Of a DNA stretch of 60,207 nt, positions 20,775-32,772 are shown piece after piece. The DNA is taken from assembly GCA_905250885.1 (NCBI GenBank), contig CAJNOQ010000241.1:1-60207 (forward strand), written 5' to 3'. The position numbers and the translations under genes were made by a program. The DNA comes from Didymodactylos carnosus (taxonomy: Eukaryota > Rotifera > Eurotatoria > Philodinida > Philodinidae). Under the pieces are notes generated by a model that searched no databases, was not told the DNA's origin, and saw nothing but the letters and a program-made list of their open reading frames with translations. Within the stretch, counting starts at the first letter, position 1; the number at the start of each line of letters is the position of its first letter.

Positions 20775-21133
20775 GAGGATCCGAGCAGTAGCATTGCTGG
20801 TATGCCAGTTCTACGAGTCTTGTTGGCAAATCAAGTAAGTGATAAAACTCTGTCGATTCATTTAATTCGATTTTCTCTCCACTACAGGATGACGTGATGG
20901 AACGTTCTTTAAAGGTCGGTTATGCAGATATATTTTACTCTTTTTTTTATAATCACGTCCAAAGAAACATGATATCATTTTTAGCGGTGGACAATCCAAT
21001 CTTCTTTAAACCTAATACGTCAATGTTATTAGAGAATTCGAAAAAAACTTGTTATAAATTATTATCGAAATTGAAAGCTGAATATGAAGAATCAGGCACA
21101 ACAACAACTAAATCAGCAGCAAAAGCTCATTAA
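20769..21133 (+). CDS. Hypothetical 103-aa protein, two exons
   Basis: Exons 20769-20834 and 20888-21133 join through a canonical 53-bp intron (gtaagt...ctacag) to about 103 residues. The second exon reads [19 protein letters not shown] and [19 protein letters not shown], ending in a Thr/Ala-rich tail. I recognise no family. The good intron, the coding look of exon 2 and the plausible stop support a real exon pair. The ATG lies inside the last six bases of the TIR element, so the true protein may begin upstream and only use an acceptor near 20777. It may therefore be the 3' remnant of a gene broken by the insertion. Confidence 0.4.
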
Positions 21134-24100
21134 ACACATTCCTTCCTTCTCATTGTATTTGCTGTACTTTCTGAATACACCAGCGAACTTCGCATTTATA
21201 TTTATGAAGTATAGATATCAGTTATTTTACTCTCACACAGATATTCTAGTCAGTCCTTTGACTCTCATTTTTTTCATTTCATCAATCAAATTATTATCGC
21301 TTTAGCAGAAGAACCTGAAACCAGACGGATGATTTGCTCAAACCATCGTAAGATGTAAGCATCTGTTTTAGTGGTATTTAAATTCACAGATATACGTACA
21401 TTCCCATAATACAGACTGTCTTTTTTTTATACAACTACTCTTCAAAATTTATATTCTTTGCTATTTCTGATATTTTACATAGATTTTTTACGTTTAGTGT
21501 AATGCTTTTTTGTAATAAATTTTTGTATAACATTAGTTGGTGACGAATAGTAACTAAAATGCTGAAATGTCTAGACTTAATGTTTTCGTTAATATTCTCT
21601 GGTACGAATAAAATCCATAACCTAGCAGAAAAATGCTTGATAAAAGTTGCTTTATTTCAAATGAAAGTCAAACGAATACGGCCGAAAAGTAAAGAAACAC
21701 AGTAAGAATTTGTACATGTTATAGAAGTCAAGGGATATTCAATCCATGCAGACCAGAAAAGTAGTTTGACGGGTATGTCGAGAACTCGACCATTCGAAAA
21801 ATGACATTCCGATCCTTCGATATAAGCGTTCGAGGAGTCATCGATTCTGCGGCCTCCGATTTCCAATAGCTAGCGAACAGAGATGCTCGAAACTTTTGAA
21901 CTCTCTCTGTACATCTCGAGTGAAGTTTAATCGTTGGTGTGAGTCTTGAACATCTGTTCGAGGGCTTGCTATCTATTGGAAGTTTGAGACCTCAAAATCG
22001 AGGACCCATCGAAACCATATTTCGAATACTTAAATTATCTCTCAAAAATGAGGTTGGAAAAAGACAAGCCTGTAATAGTCAGCTTACCCGGCTGCTTAAT
22101 TTTAATATAAACTCATGGACGCATAGTCCAGTCTCCCTGCTTGCAGGATCATTACCGCTTTTTAGTCCTAGACCTCGATTTTTCATGATTTTTTAATAAA
22201 TTTTCCATGACCTTGCATTACAAAGTGATAAGCATTTTACTACAAGTCCTGAAATATACTTACGGATGCGCAGCATTTTCTCTCTGAATCATCTTTGCCA
22301 TTTGGGACTGTTTGTATTCTCCAAAGTTTTTCTGTGAGGTGGATGTTGCAAACGTTGTGTTGGTTTCAAAACGAAGTTAACACATGTGTCTAGGATAGGA
22401 CTGTAAAAGTTTTCGTTACGTTGATTGATTCTTTTAGTTACCGTTAAAGTAACGGTAACTGTCTTTTCAGTTAGCGTTAAACCAACGGTAACTGAAAAGG
22501 CAGTTACTGTTGAAACAACGGTAACTATCAGTTAGTTAACTTTATGGTGACTATTTCTTAAGTATGCTAGAAATATCCTAGAAATATGGTTTTGTGGTCC
22601 AATTTCGTTGATGAAAACAAAACAGATTTCTCAGGCTGACTGTAGATGCTGAGGTCTTCAGAGACCTCCTTAAAAACCACAGTTACAAAATATTGAAGCT
22701 ATATAATTTCGATTAGTTTAGTTGATTGGCACGTGTGTGCCAATCAAAATCATGTCATTTATGAAAGTTCCAACAGTTTTAGTAGAAAACTAACGATTTT
22801 GGAAACCATTTTATTGTGAGCCTATCAAAAGACGTATCTATTTTAAAACTTAAAAATTCAATAACTCGGAATGGAATGAGCTGTAATGCTGAAACTTTTT
22901 GTGAATACCATAAGACCCATAGAAAAATATTGAGCTCTTAACTACTTTTATTGATAGAGTTATAAATTTTTTAATTTTTCCGTGTTTCCGTTTGAAAAAA
23001 TAGAAAAATAGCTATAATTTTTGAACAAAGCATCGTAGGTCGAAACCCTTTTAGACACGACATCCTCTCTGGATCGAGATATAAATCATTGAAAACGAGA
23101 TGGGCACCTCGATAGGTTCCTTCGTTAGCGTATATGATTATTTTCATAAACTTAATTTTCCAAATATGATTATGAGAAATCCAGAATAATAAGGAGAAAG
23201 GAACAGTTACCATAAAGTTAACTAACTGATAGTTACCGTTAGTTCAACGGTAACTGGAAACCCAGTTATCGTTAAAATAACGATAACTGTCTTTTCAGTT
23301 ACCGCTGACTGAAAAGACAGTTATCGTTACTTTAACCGCAACTGTTTTTCTAGTTACCGTTGTCGATAACGGCCGAAAAAGTAACGGGAACTTTTACAGT
23401 CTTAGTCTAGGAGTCAACCGAACTCGAATCTTCACTTTTGCTGTAGTTTACAACGGAGAGAAGGATTTTTCAAAACTTTCTTGAAGACTTTTGGCTTCTG
23501 CTACCTGTCAAAAATTATCAACACAAATATTTGATTATCGTGTTTTGTCAACCTTTGACCACAAGTGTTAGCTTTTGGAACAATCAGTCAAGGTCTGATT
23601 TAAGGAATCAGTCAAGGTCTCTAGTATCCGTTTGGAAGATACAAGCAGCACCGTTTTCATTATCTAGAGTATTTGTCGTTTAACATTTCGTTATATTCTG
23701 AAAAAAATATTTGCATTTTTCCATTGTAAATCGGATGTTAAACTAAAAATGTTTTAGGCCAAACGATATACCAGAAACCAGTATTTACAACTTCTATTCA
23801 ACCTTTGAACAACTTCACTTTCAATTTTTAGTTAAATATTTGTCTGGATGCACATTGTGCGAGTATCTATCTGCAAGAAAAATACGATTAGCTTCATAAT
23901 TTCACTGTTATTGCAAAATCTGACAAACGATGATAAATGGAGTCAAAACAAAAAACAACCGTGAATAGTATGCTGTAACATAATCAATATTCTATGAAAG
24001 TTTTATCAACATCCGACTTATTGTTATCGAAAAAAGTTTCTACCAGATACGAAGACTTAATGTGATACCTCGATTTTGGTACAGAGGAGACGGCTTCTTG

Positions 24101-24500
24101 GTGATCAGAGTCAGTCTCTGTATAGAATCCCGTTGATGACGTAATTGGGCACAGAGAATGAGCTAATATGAATCTTTCTTCTAAAATCTACTTTTGAATC
24201 AATCTGAAATAACTAATTGGCGCGCCAGTTCAAATTTTCAAATTAAGTTTTGTTTTAAAAAGTAAATGGTATTATTTCTTGAAAAATAGTCATTTAATTT
24301 AGTAAGAATTATAGTTTCTCTTTACTTCACTAACCATGTTAATTAAAAAATATGATGGAATTTGATTTCTTAAACAAAACATTTATTCGATCTATATGTT
24401 TTTAAAAATTATATTTTGTTACTTTTGATTAAATTCCTATATGCATTGCAATGTACCCACGTAATAATGATGTCTTTTCTCCTCTAATCGTCTATTTCAT
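21134..24500. other. Intergenic stretch with one large repeat element
   Basis: No gene is recognisable. A weak inverted repeat may lie at 21863-21970 ('ccaatagctagcgaacag' against '...gcttgctatctattgg'). The main content is the element at 22390-23410. The last kilobase before the syntaxin ATG is plain AT-rich sequence. Confidence 0.5.
22390..23410. mobile_element. TIR element with arrays of GTTACCGTT palindromes
   Basis: The ends match as inverted repeats: 'actgtaaaagttttcgttac' on the left and 'aacttttacagtcttagtct' on the right. Inside each end lie arrays of the word AGTTACCGTT and its complement AACGGTAACT, arranged as small palindromes (22436-22530 and 23229-23387). The inner border 'gttaactaactgatagttacc' is again shared in inverted form. 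The ~650-bp core has no convincing coding region. Confidence 0.75.
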
Positions 24501-25517
24501 ATGTTTGGATCGGTCCTTAATCATTTATTCGCGTCAAATCGTGACGTATTTGATGCAGAGACTGCCGCAACAAATGATCAACAGCATACAAAAATACAGA
24601 TGGAAGTACAAAACTTTTTACCACAAGTTTATGATACATGGAATTATTTACAAAAACTGAATATGCAAACAATGAAATTTCGTGATGTCTATTATGCTTA
24701 TAAACACGAACGTAATAACGGTCAACGACGGAAATATTTTGAACAATTAAAACAATTGGATGAATATATTTATAAATTGAGTGTTATCACATACGAAAAC
24801 ATTTTGACATTAGAAAAAATAGCAAAACCTGCTCTTAATGAATTTAATATGTTTGAAAATATCAAAAATAAACAACAACGCCAATCATGGTATACGCCGG
24901 CCCATGTTCGCATCATACAAAATCAACTGACAAGTTTAAAATTAAGTTTTCGTCGCATAATAATGGAGCAAAATGAAATATCTCAAGAATATCAAGATTT
25001 GTTGAAACGATCCATACCAGCAAGTTTGACACGTCTTACAGTCACAACATCAACTGTGGAAAAAATAAAAAAATTATTGATTACAAAAAGTGAATCAACA
25101 AATCTTGGTGATAGTGTAGATGTACAAATGTCCTATAGAAAAAGTAATCAACACGTACAAATACAACAGCAGCAGCAACCGCTAACAGAAGAAGATATAC
25201 AAATAAATGATCTGGAAACACGTTTAGAACATGTGAGACAATTGAAAGTACGTGTAAGACGAATGAATGAAATGACAATGGCAATGTATTTTGCCGTACA
25301 AGAACAAAATAATTTGACAGATAATATTTGGATGAATATATCAGCTGGATCCGATTATATTTCTCAAAGTGTAAATGAATTAAAACTAGTTAAAGAATTA
25401 CAACAAAATAAAATTGGTCGTTGGATTAAGTTGTTGTGTCTCGCATTCTGTTTATTTGTTATTCTCATTATTATTCTAGTTATTGTTTATGTTGTTGTAC
25501 GTAATGCAGATAAGTAG
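24501..25517 (+). CDS. Qa-SNARE, syntaxin-like, intronless
   Basis: The single exon encodes 338 residues. The N-terminal two thirds are helical and charged, as for a syntaxin Habc region. Near residues 245-310 comes a SNARE motif: MAMYFAVQEQNNLTDNIW then SAGSDYISQSVNELKLV, with the zero-layer glutamine expected in VQEQ. The C-terminus is a tail anchor (LLCLAFCLFVILIIILVIVYVVV, about residues 312-334) ending RNADK. Syntaxins are target-membrane SNAREs that drive vesicle fusion. A glutamine run interrupts the linker before the SNARE motif. The family is clear, but the subtype is not, as the N-terminus is diverged. The absence of introns is unusual beside its neighbours and could mean a retrocopy. 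Confidence 0.8.
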   Translation: MFGSVLNHLFASNRDVFDAETAATNDQQHTKIQMEVQNFLPQVYDTWNYLQKLNMQTMKFRDVYYAYKHERNNGQRRKYFEQLKQLDEYIYKLSVITYENILTLEKIAKPALNEFNMFENIKNKQQRQSWYTPAHVRIIQNQLTSLKLSFRRIIMEQNEISQEYQDLLKRSIPASLTRLTVTTSTVEKIKKLLITKSESTNLGDSVDVQMSYRKSNQHVQIQQQQQPLTEEDIQINDLETRLEHVRQLKVRVRRMNEMTMAMYFAVQEQNNLTDNIWMNISAGSDYISQSVNELKLVKELQQNKIGRWIKLLCLAFCLFVILIIILVIVYVVVRNADK

Positions 25518-26341
25518 TAGATATTTCTCTACTATATTTTGTGACTTACTTTTGCCTGTTGTTAGTTCAACAAATAAAAAAAATGTGTCCATACAAAAAC
25601 AAGGACTACCTTTTCTTCCACTAATACGTCTTTTTCTTTTTTGTTAATCTTTTGAATGAAACTATTGCATTCATATGCGAGACTACAGATAGAACAAGTG
25701 AACATCTTCAGCCCAATTAAAATATAAGATATCTTATTGGAATTCAATATATAGTACAGTTGCGTTACCTGATCTCCAATTTCGAAAAAAAACCGGAAAA
25801 ATATGACGTATTTGATTCTCAGAATTCACAATAGGAGTTTATCAAAGGTTTAAAAATATACTCGTCTGTATGAGCACTGATTCAACTGGAAAGTTTTCTT
25901 CTCTAGACGATTTAAGTAAAGTATAACTGGAGAAATTTTGAAAGATTCTGTACATCAGCAATTTATGTACAACAACTGAACGTACAAGAGTATTTAGAAA
26001 AACAAATTTTTTTTTATTTTTTAAAACGAATAAACTCTTTCAATTGCATATGCAAAAACTAATCATCCTAATGATACTGTTACAAAAGTACATGTCGATA
26101 TCGCAACAATTTCAACAACAACCACAAAAAAAGCGGGGATCATCGACGAATATTTCGGTCATTATAAAGATCATTCTGTAAAACATTTCTGATATTATGA
26201 CGGACAAATGTATGGTTGTTGTTGTTCACGATATAATTCTCCGAAGAATGAGAGATAAAGAGGAAAAAAGCGAAGACTATGTGATACTATAGAAAAACAC
26301 TGTAACTACGCACAGAAAATATTACATAATTATTTTTGTTT
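25518..26341. other. Convergent 3' flanks of syntaxin and Rieske genes
   Basis: An AATAAA lies near 25570, shortly after the syntaxin stop. The rest is AT-rich without recognisable genes or strong repeats. Confidence 0.5.
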
Positions 26342-29300
26342 TTAGCCGATAACTATAGTATTTTCATCTTTAAATTTATATTCGGGTACTTCTAAATTTA
26401 ATGGCGCTGGTCCTTTTCGTACACGTCCAGATGCGTCATAATGCGAGCCGTGACAAGGACAATAATAGCCTCCAAAATCACCAGCATTAGCCACCGGAAT
26501 ACACCCTAAAATAAATAAAATATTCATAAAAAAAAAAGTTATAATGGATGATCCAGAAGAAATTGTCGGCTTTTGTCATGATTTTTTTCTCAAGCTAAGA
26601 TTGTTCCAAAAGTTTCGTTGTGATACTAAAAGATAGAAAATTTTGTGTAGATTTTATTCGTGTGTTCCTTTGAAAATAAACATTTCCCTATTTTTTTGTT
26701 GCAAAATAGAAGTGCTATTAGGCACAAAAAGTTGCTTTGTTCAGCACTTTGTTAGATTGAAATGCAATTTTTAGCTATTTAATAGATGCGTTGTACAATC
26801 TGAAGACGACACTAAAAAGTAGATTCAATTCTAAGTTTTCTATCGTAAAACGAAATTTTCAGACAGTGTGTTGTGATAATGAAAATCACCTAAAGTATAT
26901 ACCCTTTTACTATTCCCTATTCTTATCTTGCTTTATTCACAAAAGAACTTTAACTCTAGTACTCGTTTTCATTATGACTCACAAGGCGACCTCGCGAACT
27001 GTTATATCGCTTTTTCAATCAAACCTAGTGGGTTATAGGTTATCAACTATGCTGAATCTGAATATTATAATGATAGCTGCCCAGGGTTCTTCAAAGAGCG
27101 GTTTTCTAGAAAACCAGTTTTCAGAAGCTCTAAAAAAAGTAACTAGAACCTTTCTTAACGAAGCATAATTGTAGCCCGTAAATTTCTGATTAAAATGAGA
27201 CATCTGCCAGCTCTACACGACCTCTCTTTGCAAATTTATAGAATTTACAAGAAAAGCCTCATTTTAATCAGAAATTTCCGGGCTATAATCATGCCTCATT
27301 AAGAAAGGTTTTGGTTACTTTTTAGAGTTTCTGAAAAACTGGTTTTCCAGAAAAACGCTGTCTGAAGACCACGAGGCTTGGCTGAAAAAGCAATGTGACA
27401 GTTCGCGAGGTTCCCTCGTCAGTCTCAGAAAAGAAATATCGTTTGTAGTGTCTACAATTGTGCATCTTTTGGTATACAAAAAGTTTTTTTCAAAGTCGTA
27501 CTGTTGAGAAAAACGTCAACAAATGTGCGATCTCATTGAGTCGAACTGTCTCTTCTGATATTTCGGTTTTTACCATTAGACACAAACAAGTATGTAAAAA
27601 CATACACACTCTACTAGATACACGGAAAAATTCTCTATTTTACATCACTAGAATCAAATTTTGAAACTAAACTGAACCAGTTTAAAAATTAGTTTGACAA
27701 TTTGCTGAGCGTACGTTTGACCAATTCAATTTTCTGAGCAGTTGTAACTTGAATAAAAAGTCATTACAACAGCTGACAGTTTAATCTGGACCACTCGTTA
27801 TATGTAGACCTGCACCAGTTAAAAATAAAGTGTGCTTTAAAAAACATTTATATTTTCGGTAGTACTAGTTACAAGAGATTTGCAACGATATAGAATTATA
27901 GCGTAGAACCTGTTCATCAAAATATAGTATAGTAAAAAACTATAATAACCTTTCAATCAAAAAAATATTATCATTTTATTGAATAAACTGCGGCTACTCG
28001 TTCGGTTAATAACTGGTCCGTTTTCTTTACTAAAATGATCATATTTTTTTGATTGAAAGGTTATTATAGTTTTTTTACTATACTATATTTTGAAGAGCAG
28101 GTTCTACGCTATAATTCTATATCGTTGCAAATCTTTTGTAACTAGTCCTGCCCAAAATATAAATCTTTTTTAAAGCACACTTTGTTTTTAACTAATGCAG
28201 GTCTAGCTATATGGTCATTAATATTATCATGAGGTTGAAAGAATACACAAATAAGAGTGAGAGAAGTTTAAGATTTAGAAAAAATTTGTAATCGCTTGAA
28301 TTTTATTATTCTGATCAGAGCTTCCACCTGTACAAGTCAGAAATCCGGAATCATAATCTTAAAATCCAGAAAAAGAACGGTAGTCCATTTTGAGTGCCTT
28401 TTTAAACCTTTTTCTACTGCGCAGAGTGTCAAAAAAGGTTTCTTCTCTAGCTCTATATGATTTTACTCGATAAAATACAAGAAAATAACAAACATAAATA
28501 TAAATTTCGATTTTAATCGACACTTGTTTTTTTGAATGTAAATTTTTGATCCCAAAAGTAACTAGCACTTTAGTTGTCCTATACTATGAGAAAGATAACC
28601 TCCACAAACTATGGATAAAAAACACTTAGAAATCTTCATGATCAGGGAAAAACAGCCAAAAGCAGAAAATTTCTTAAAATTCAGGAGAAAACTCAAAAAA
28701 CCGGAATTTTTTCGCATTTTCCGGACAAGGTGGCAGCCATGATTCTGGTACTAAAATTTTTCTAAGAAATTAATAAGAAAAAAAACTATACAAACCTAAA
28801 TGTGTACAAATACCAATGACAATTAGCCATTCAGGTTTTTTCACTCTATCTCCGTCTGCTTGTTGATGTCTTAATTGGCTAACATCAACACCTTGTTCAC
28901 GCATAATCTCTTCGGGAGTACGATGACGAACAAACACTGGTTTTCCTCTCCATTCAAATACAACATTTTTGCCTTCAGGTACTCCATCTAACGGTATTTC
29001 AATTTTTGCCACAGCTAAAATATCTTTGGCCGGTCCAACATAATCGACTATCGTACGAATAGAATATTTTGCTACCATTGCCGATGTAATGGCAATACCT
29101 AAACAGTAACAAAAAACAAATGAGTTTAAATAGATTTTCCTTCAAGAGAGTGATTATACCCATCGGTGCGAGATAAGAAAACGGTGATGTAGCATCACCA
29201 GAATCACGATAGGATTTATTTGGATCGCGTCTGTCTTTTCTACGATAATAATCGAAATTGGGTATCTGAATATCCGTATGAGCATAACGAACACTAATAG

Positions 29301-29585
29301 GATCTAAAAAAGAGGACTAGATAACATATAGACTTAAGCCACCAGAAGACAAATGGACGCATTACTTGATAAACTGGTTGATATTGATACATTTGATCTT
29401 GCAAGTTTTTTTTGCATTGAAACTGTTGTTAATGGCTGTCTATTTTTTGGTACTTGAATGTAAAGTGGTTGATCAGCTTCGTGTTCTGGATCATCATCGA
29501 TATTCATAGGAATTGGTTTTGCCGTAGAACGAAGTAAATTGGTTGTCATTTGTGTAAAAATACGATTGCGAAGTTGAAGAGCCAT
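26342..29585 (-). CDS. UQCRFS1: Rieske iron-sulfur subunit of complex III
   Basis: Four minus-strand exons: 29585-29366, 29303-29160, 29098-28796, 26505-26342; about 276 residues, as in human (274). The product is the 2Fe-2S subunit of the cytochrome bc1 complex of the inner mitochondrial membrane, which takes electrons from ubiquinol to cytochrome c1. An Arg-rich presequence is followed by [11 protein letters not shown], the single membrane span region, [14 protein letters not shown] and [12 protein letters not shown]. The cluster-binding boxes CTHLGC and CPCHGSHYD supply the Cys and His ligands and disulfide. The C-terminus is [17 protein letters not shown]. The glycine of CTHLG is split by the last intron, which is 2290 bp against about 60 bp for the others and holds two inverted-repeat elements. 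The ATG at 29585 is the first in frame. Confidence 0.96.
26976..27424. mobile_element. Family A inverted-repeat element, complete copy
   Basis: 449 bp within the last intron of UQCRFS1. The left end 'gactcac...cctcgcgaactgt' mirrors the right end 'cagttcgcgaggttccctcgtcagtc'. Similarity continues inward through 'ggaaaaccagttttcagaa', 'ctctaaaaa', 'aacctttcttaa' and 'tttctgattaaaatgag'. Partial copies lie at both ends of the window. No transposase is present. Confidence 0.78.
27801..28211. mobile_element. Near-identical inverted repeat, ~180-bp arms
   Basis: Arms at 27801-27979 and 28031-28211 around a ~51-bp spacer, in the last intron of UQCRFS1. Long stretches are identical in inverted orientation, such as 'atttgcaacgatatagaatt' and 'ataataacctttcaatcaaa'. 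It is a foldback or MITE; when transcribed it would form a long hairpin. Confidence 0.82.
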
Positions 29586-31103
29586 GTTTTTTCTTGTCAA
29601 TATATAGAACGTGGCTCAGTCTTTGTCGCACACGTATTTAAATTGGGTTATATGAAGGACAAAAAAACTATTATTGTAACAATTGGAAATTAATAAAAAA
29701 TTTAATTTAATTTAATGAGACACATAATCACAGACATACAATAATCTTTTAAACTTCTTAATGAGTCAATTTAAACTATTTATCGTTTATTTCGTAACAT
29801 CGAGAAAAAGAAAAACGGCTTACCATTTAGGGAATAAGAAACTAGTACACGAAATCAAACCACAATTGAACGATATTGAGAGGTTTTTCCTGTCATCTCC
29901 CAACTTAAGTTTTTATAACATTTCTTAATTTGAATTTGAAGATACAGTGAGTAGTCATGTTTTTTAACTGTCATATGATTAAGGGCACTTGTTTTATTTT
30001 GACTTATAACTCAAATACCGTCTATATCAAATGAATTAGTGGGATTCAAGAGAATCTAAATTACTAGTCAAACATAGCTACCACATTAAAATCATGCACA
30101 TAGTGATGTGGTTAAATTAAATACATAAATCCATTTATAAGAAAGCAAAATCTGTTTCCTTTTAGCTTCAGATATCAATTCCTAAAAACTAATGGATGAT
30201 GGAGCATATTCATATGGTGAAGCAGAATTATTCTGTTGCATATATAAGGAAGATATGATTGATTGGTTGAACTCTGAATCGAGCATTGGTTAAAGCGTTA
30301 GTGAATGACTGTCTGTCGCCGTATACCGGATCAGAAACAACAACTGTACTCGTAATAACGTAATATATTTCGTAATATATAGTTGAAAATTTTATAGAAT
30401 TGAATCCATATAGGAGTGATAACTTAAACAATAACTAAAAAAAGAGATGCCACTACGTTTCATTTACATTTTTCTATGAGCGTAATGGTTTTATAAATAA
30501 AATCTTCATGCTGTTACTTTTTAAATATAATAAAAATCTAGTAATTTAAAACATATCTTCACCTTGTTTCTTTTCTTTCGACAGCCTGGATTTTTTCCAC
30601 ATTCTCGTAATTGTAGTTAATATCTCATATAACTTTTTTTTCAATCTCATTTAGCCTAGGTCTAGGAACGTACCAAGGTTATAAAAACAGGGAGAGGTAA
30701 ATGAAAACTGGAGCCAAACGCCGTAAAAATTTTCGTACCAATGTTACTCATTTTCGATTTTTGTTTATCTCAAATGCAAGAATGTTTTCGCTCATGTTAT
30801 TAAATGTAAAGCGAGAATGAGAATTTAGTTTAATTGAAGTTTGATAGGATTATATAACCCATAATGAAACAAAAAATAATTAAGAACAAAAATAGTTGTA
30901 TACTGTCCTATGGGCCGAACAATCCAAGAGAACAAGGTAGATAAACTTTAAACTGACTCAAAATTCAAAAGACAATCATCTGACTAATAGAAAAATAGCA
31001 AAAAAAATTCATAATATTTTTATGATGTTACATCTCTTAACCATGTGTAAATCTATACATGATACACAAATAAATCAAAAGTAAGTGTCAAATAAGAACA
31101 TGT
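29586..31103. other. Intergenic region, Rieske 5' flank and ZNF 3' flank
   Basis: AT-rich. A minus-strand open stretch near 30230-30430 (VVVSDPVYGDRQSFTNALTN) has no recognisable family or splice context and was not called. No strong repeat was seen. Confidence 0.5.
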
Positions 31104-32566
31104 TTATAAAAACGTATGAGATGTTGGTGTACTGGTACACGTTTGAAAACGTATTAGATCTTCAACTATTTTATCTATGTATGACTGTTCTGGATTAAAC
31201 GCTGACATAAATGGAAAACACACCGTTAAGTGTGGCATAAATAAACTTAGCATATGAAACACATTTCGACGCAATGAAATTAAATCATTACGGTGTAAAC
31301 AAGACGTTGTAGCTGTACACTCCATATCACTTGTACAAGCTGCAAGAACAGATGTTGTCGACGAAGAATTTGATGACGTATCGATTTTTGGATCTGGAGC
31401 AGATAAGCAGTCAGTTGATGAAATTACGCGTGATTGTTGTGCGTTCTCATGTATTCTTGGAGATGATATAGTCGGAGGTGATAAATGGTTATTGATACTA
31501 TTCCCAGTTGTTTGTTCATTGGATGATGAAGATTGATCAATATGAAATAATGTTGAGTTACATTCACTTGTTGGTGCGCAAGAATTAACAACACTATCGT
31601 TATTTATATTATACGATGGTAATGGTAAATTATTTGATCGAATGTCATCATCTTTAGTATTCGAAGCTGATGCCATATTATCATCTGGAAAAATTCGTTT
31701 GTTATTAATATTTGTCTCTTCGCTTTCACCATAAGTAATTTTGTCTGATGTGTATTTTTGATTCATATGTTTTCTGATTTCTTTAGTATATTCATTACTA
31801 TTTAATATTGACAAAATACTATTGTTCGATGAAGCATCTAATGGAACAAATGGTAAAAAATTGGTTATTGTTTGTTCTACGTTTTCGTATGTCGTAGACG
31901 ACGTACGGCATTTAATCTTATCAAGTAATTGATGATATGAATTCATTGCATCTGACCAATTATAGCGAGCTTTTTTCACTATACTCGAATTCAATTGTTC
32001 TTGATAATGATTATCGGAATCATTTGATACATGTTGTTGTTTGGCCATTTCTCCAACATGCATTCGTTCATGTTTGGACATATGTCTATTTGTAAGAAAA
32101 ATCCAATAAATAAAAATACTACTTAATGAAAACAAATGTCATACTACCTACGTACCTGATATTAATTGTTGAATAGTCACATTTATTACATTTAATTATG
32201 CGATTATTTAGATGACAACGCTAGAAACAGATAAATAATCTTCTTTCTCAAAAATTCTAGAGTATTTATTATTTATACCATATGACAATCGTATTTTGAT
32301 TTTAATAATGTTGCATACGAACATAATTTACATTGTCTCACATTTAAATATTTTTCACCATGTTCTTGAAATAAATGTTCACGAAAATTATTAATATCTT
32401 TAAATGTTCGATGACAACGTGAACATACATGAAGTAATTTTCTATTATTCGATAAACAACTATTAAAAGAATAAATAAATATTTCTATTATACACATTAA
32501 TATAGGAAAATATTTTTACCATACTTACCATGTATTTTGTTGAATACTTGATGGTGATGAATCCAT
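31104..32566 (-). CDS. C2H2 zinc-finger protein with three fingers
   Basis: Four minus-strand exons: 32566-32529, 32459-32279, 32220-32156, 32085-31104, all in frame, about 421 residues. The finger region fills exons 2 to 4: CSRCHRTFKDINNFREHLFQ..H, then CKLCSYATLLKSKYDCHMRCH, then CNKCDYSTINIRHMSKHERMH, whose last histidines fall across the exon 3/4 border. The remaining ~320 residues are low-complexity, rich in Ser, Asn, Thr and Asp, without a known domain. C2H2 arrays like this usually bind DNA in the nucleus, so it is probably a transcription factor; the target and orthologue cannot be told. A 12.7-kb gene-free region lies upstream, a pattern common around developmental regulators. Confidence 0.82.
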
Positions 32567-32739
32567 TTAATATTGCATAAGAAATTAATCACTTAAATGT
32601 GTATCATAAATGTAAAATAAACGCAATAAATATTTTTAATCACCATTATTTTAGAATGAGACTTCTTAATTTATTCATTGTTATGTGAATATAACCGTAC
32701 ATGCGTCCAACTATTATGTATAGAAACTGACATAATAAA

Positions 32740-32740
32740 G

Positions 32741-32772
<32 letters not shown>
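32740..32772. repeat. (AT)n microsatellite
   Basis: Almost uninterrupted alternating A and T, with one 'aaa' interruption, 170 bases upstream of the zinc-finger start. Confidence 0.85.
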
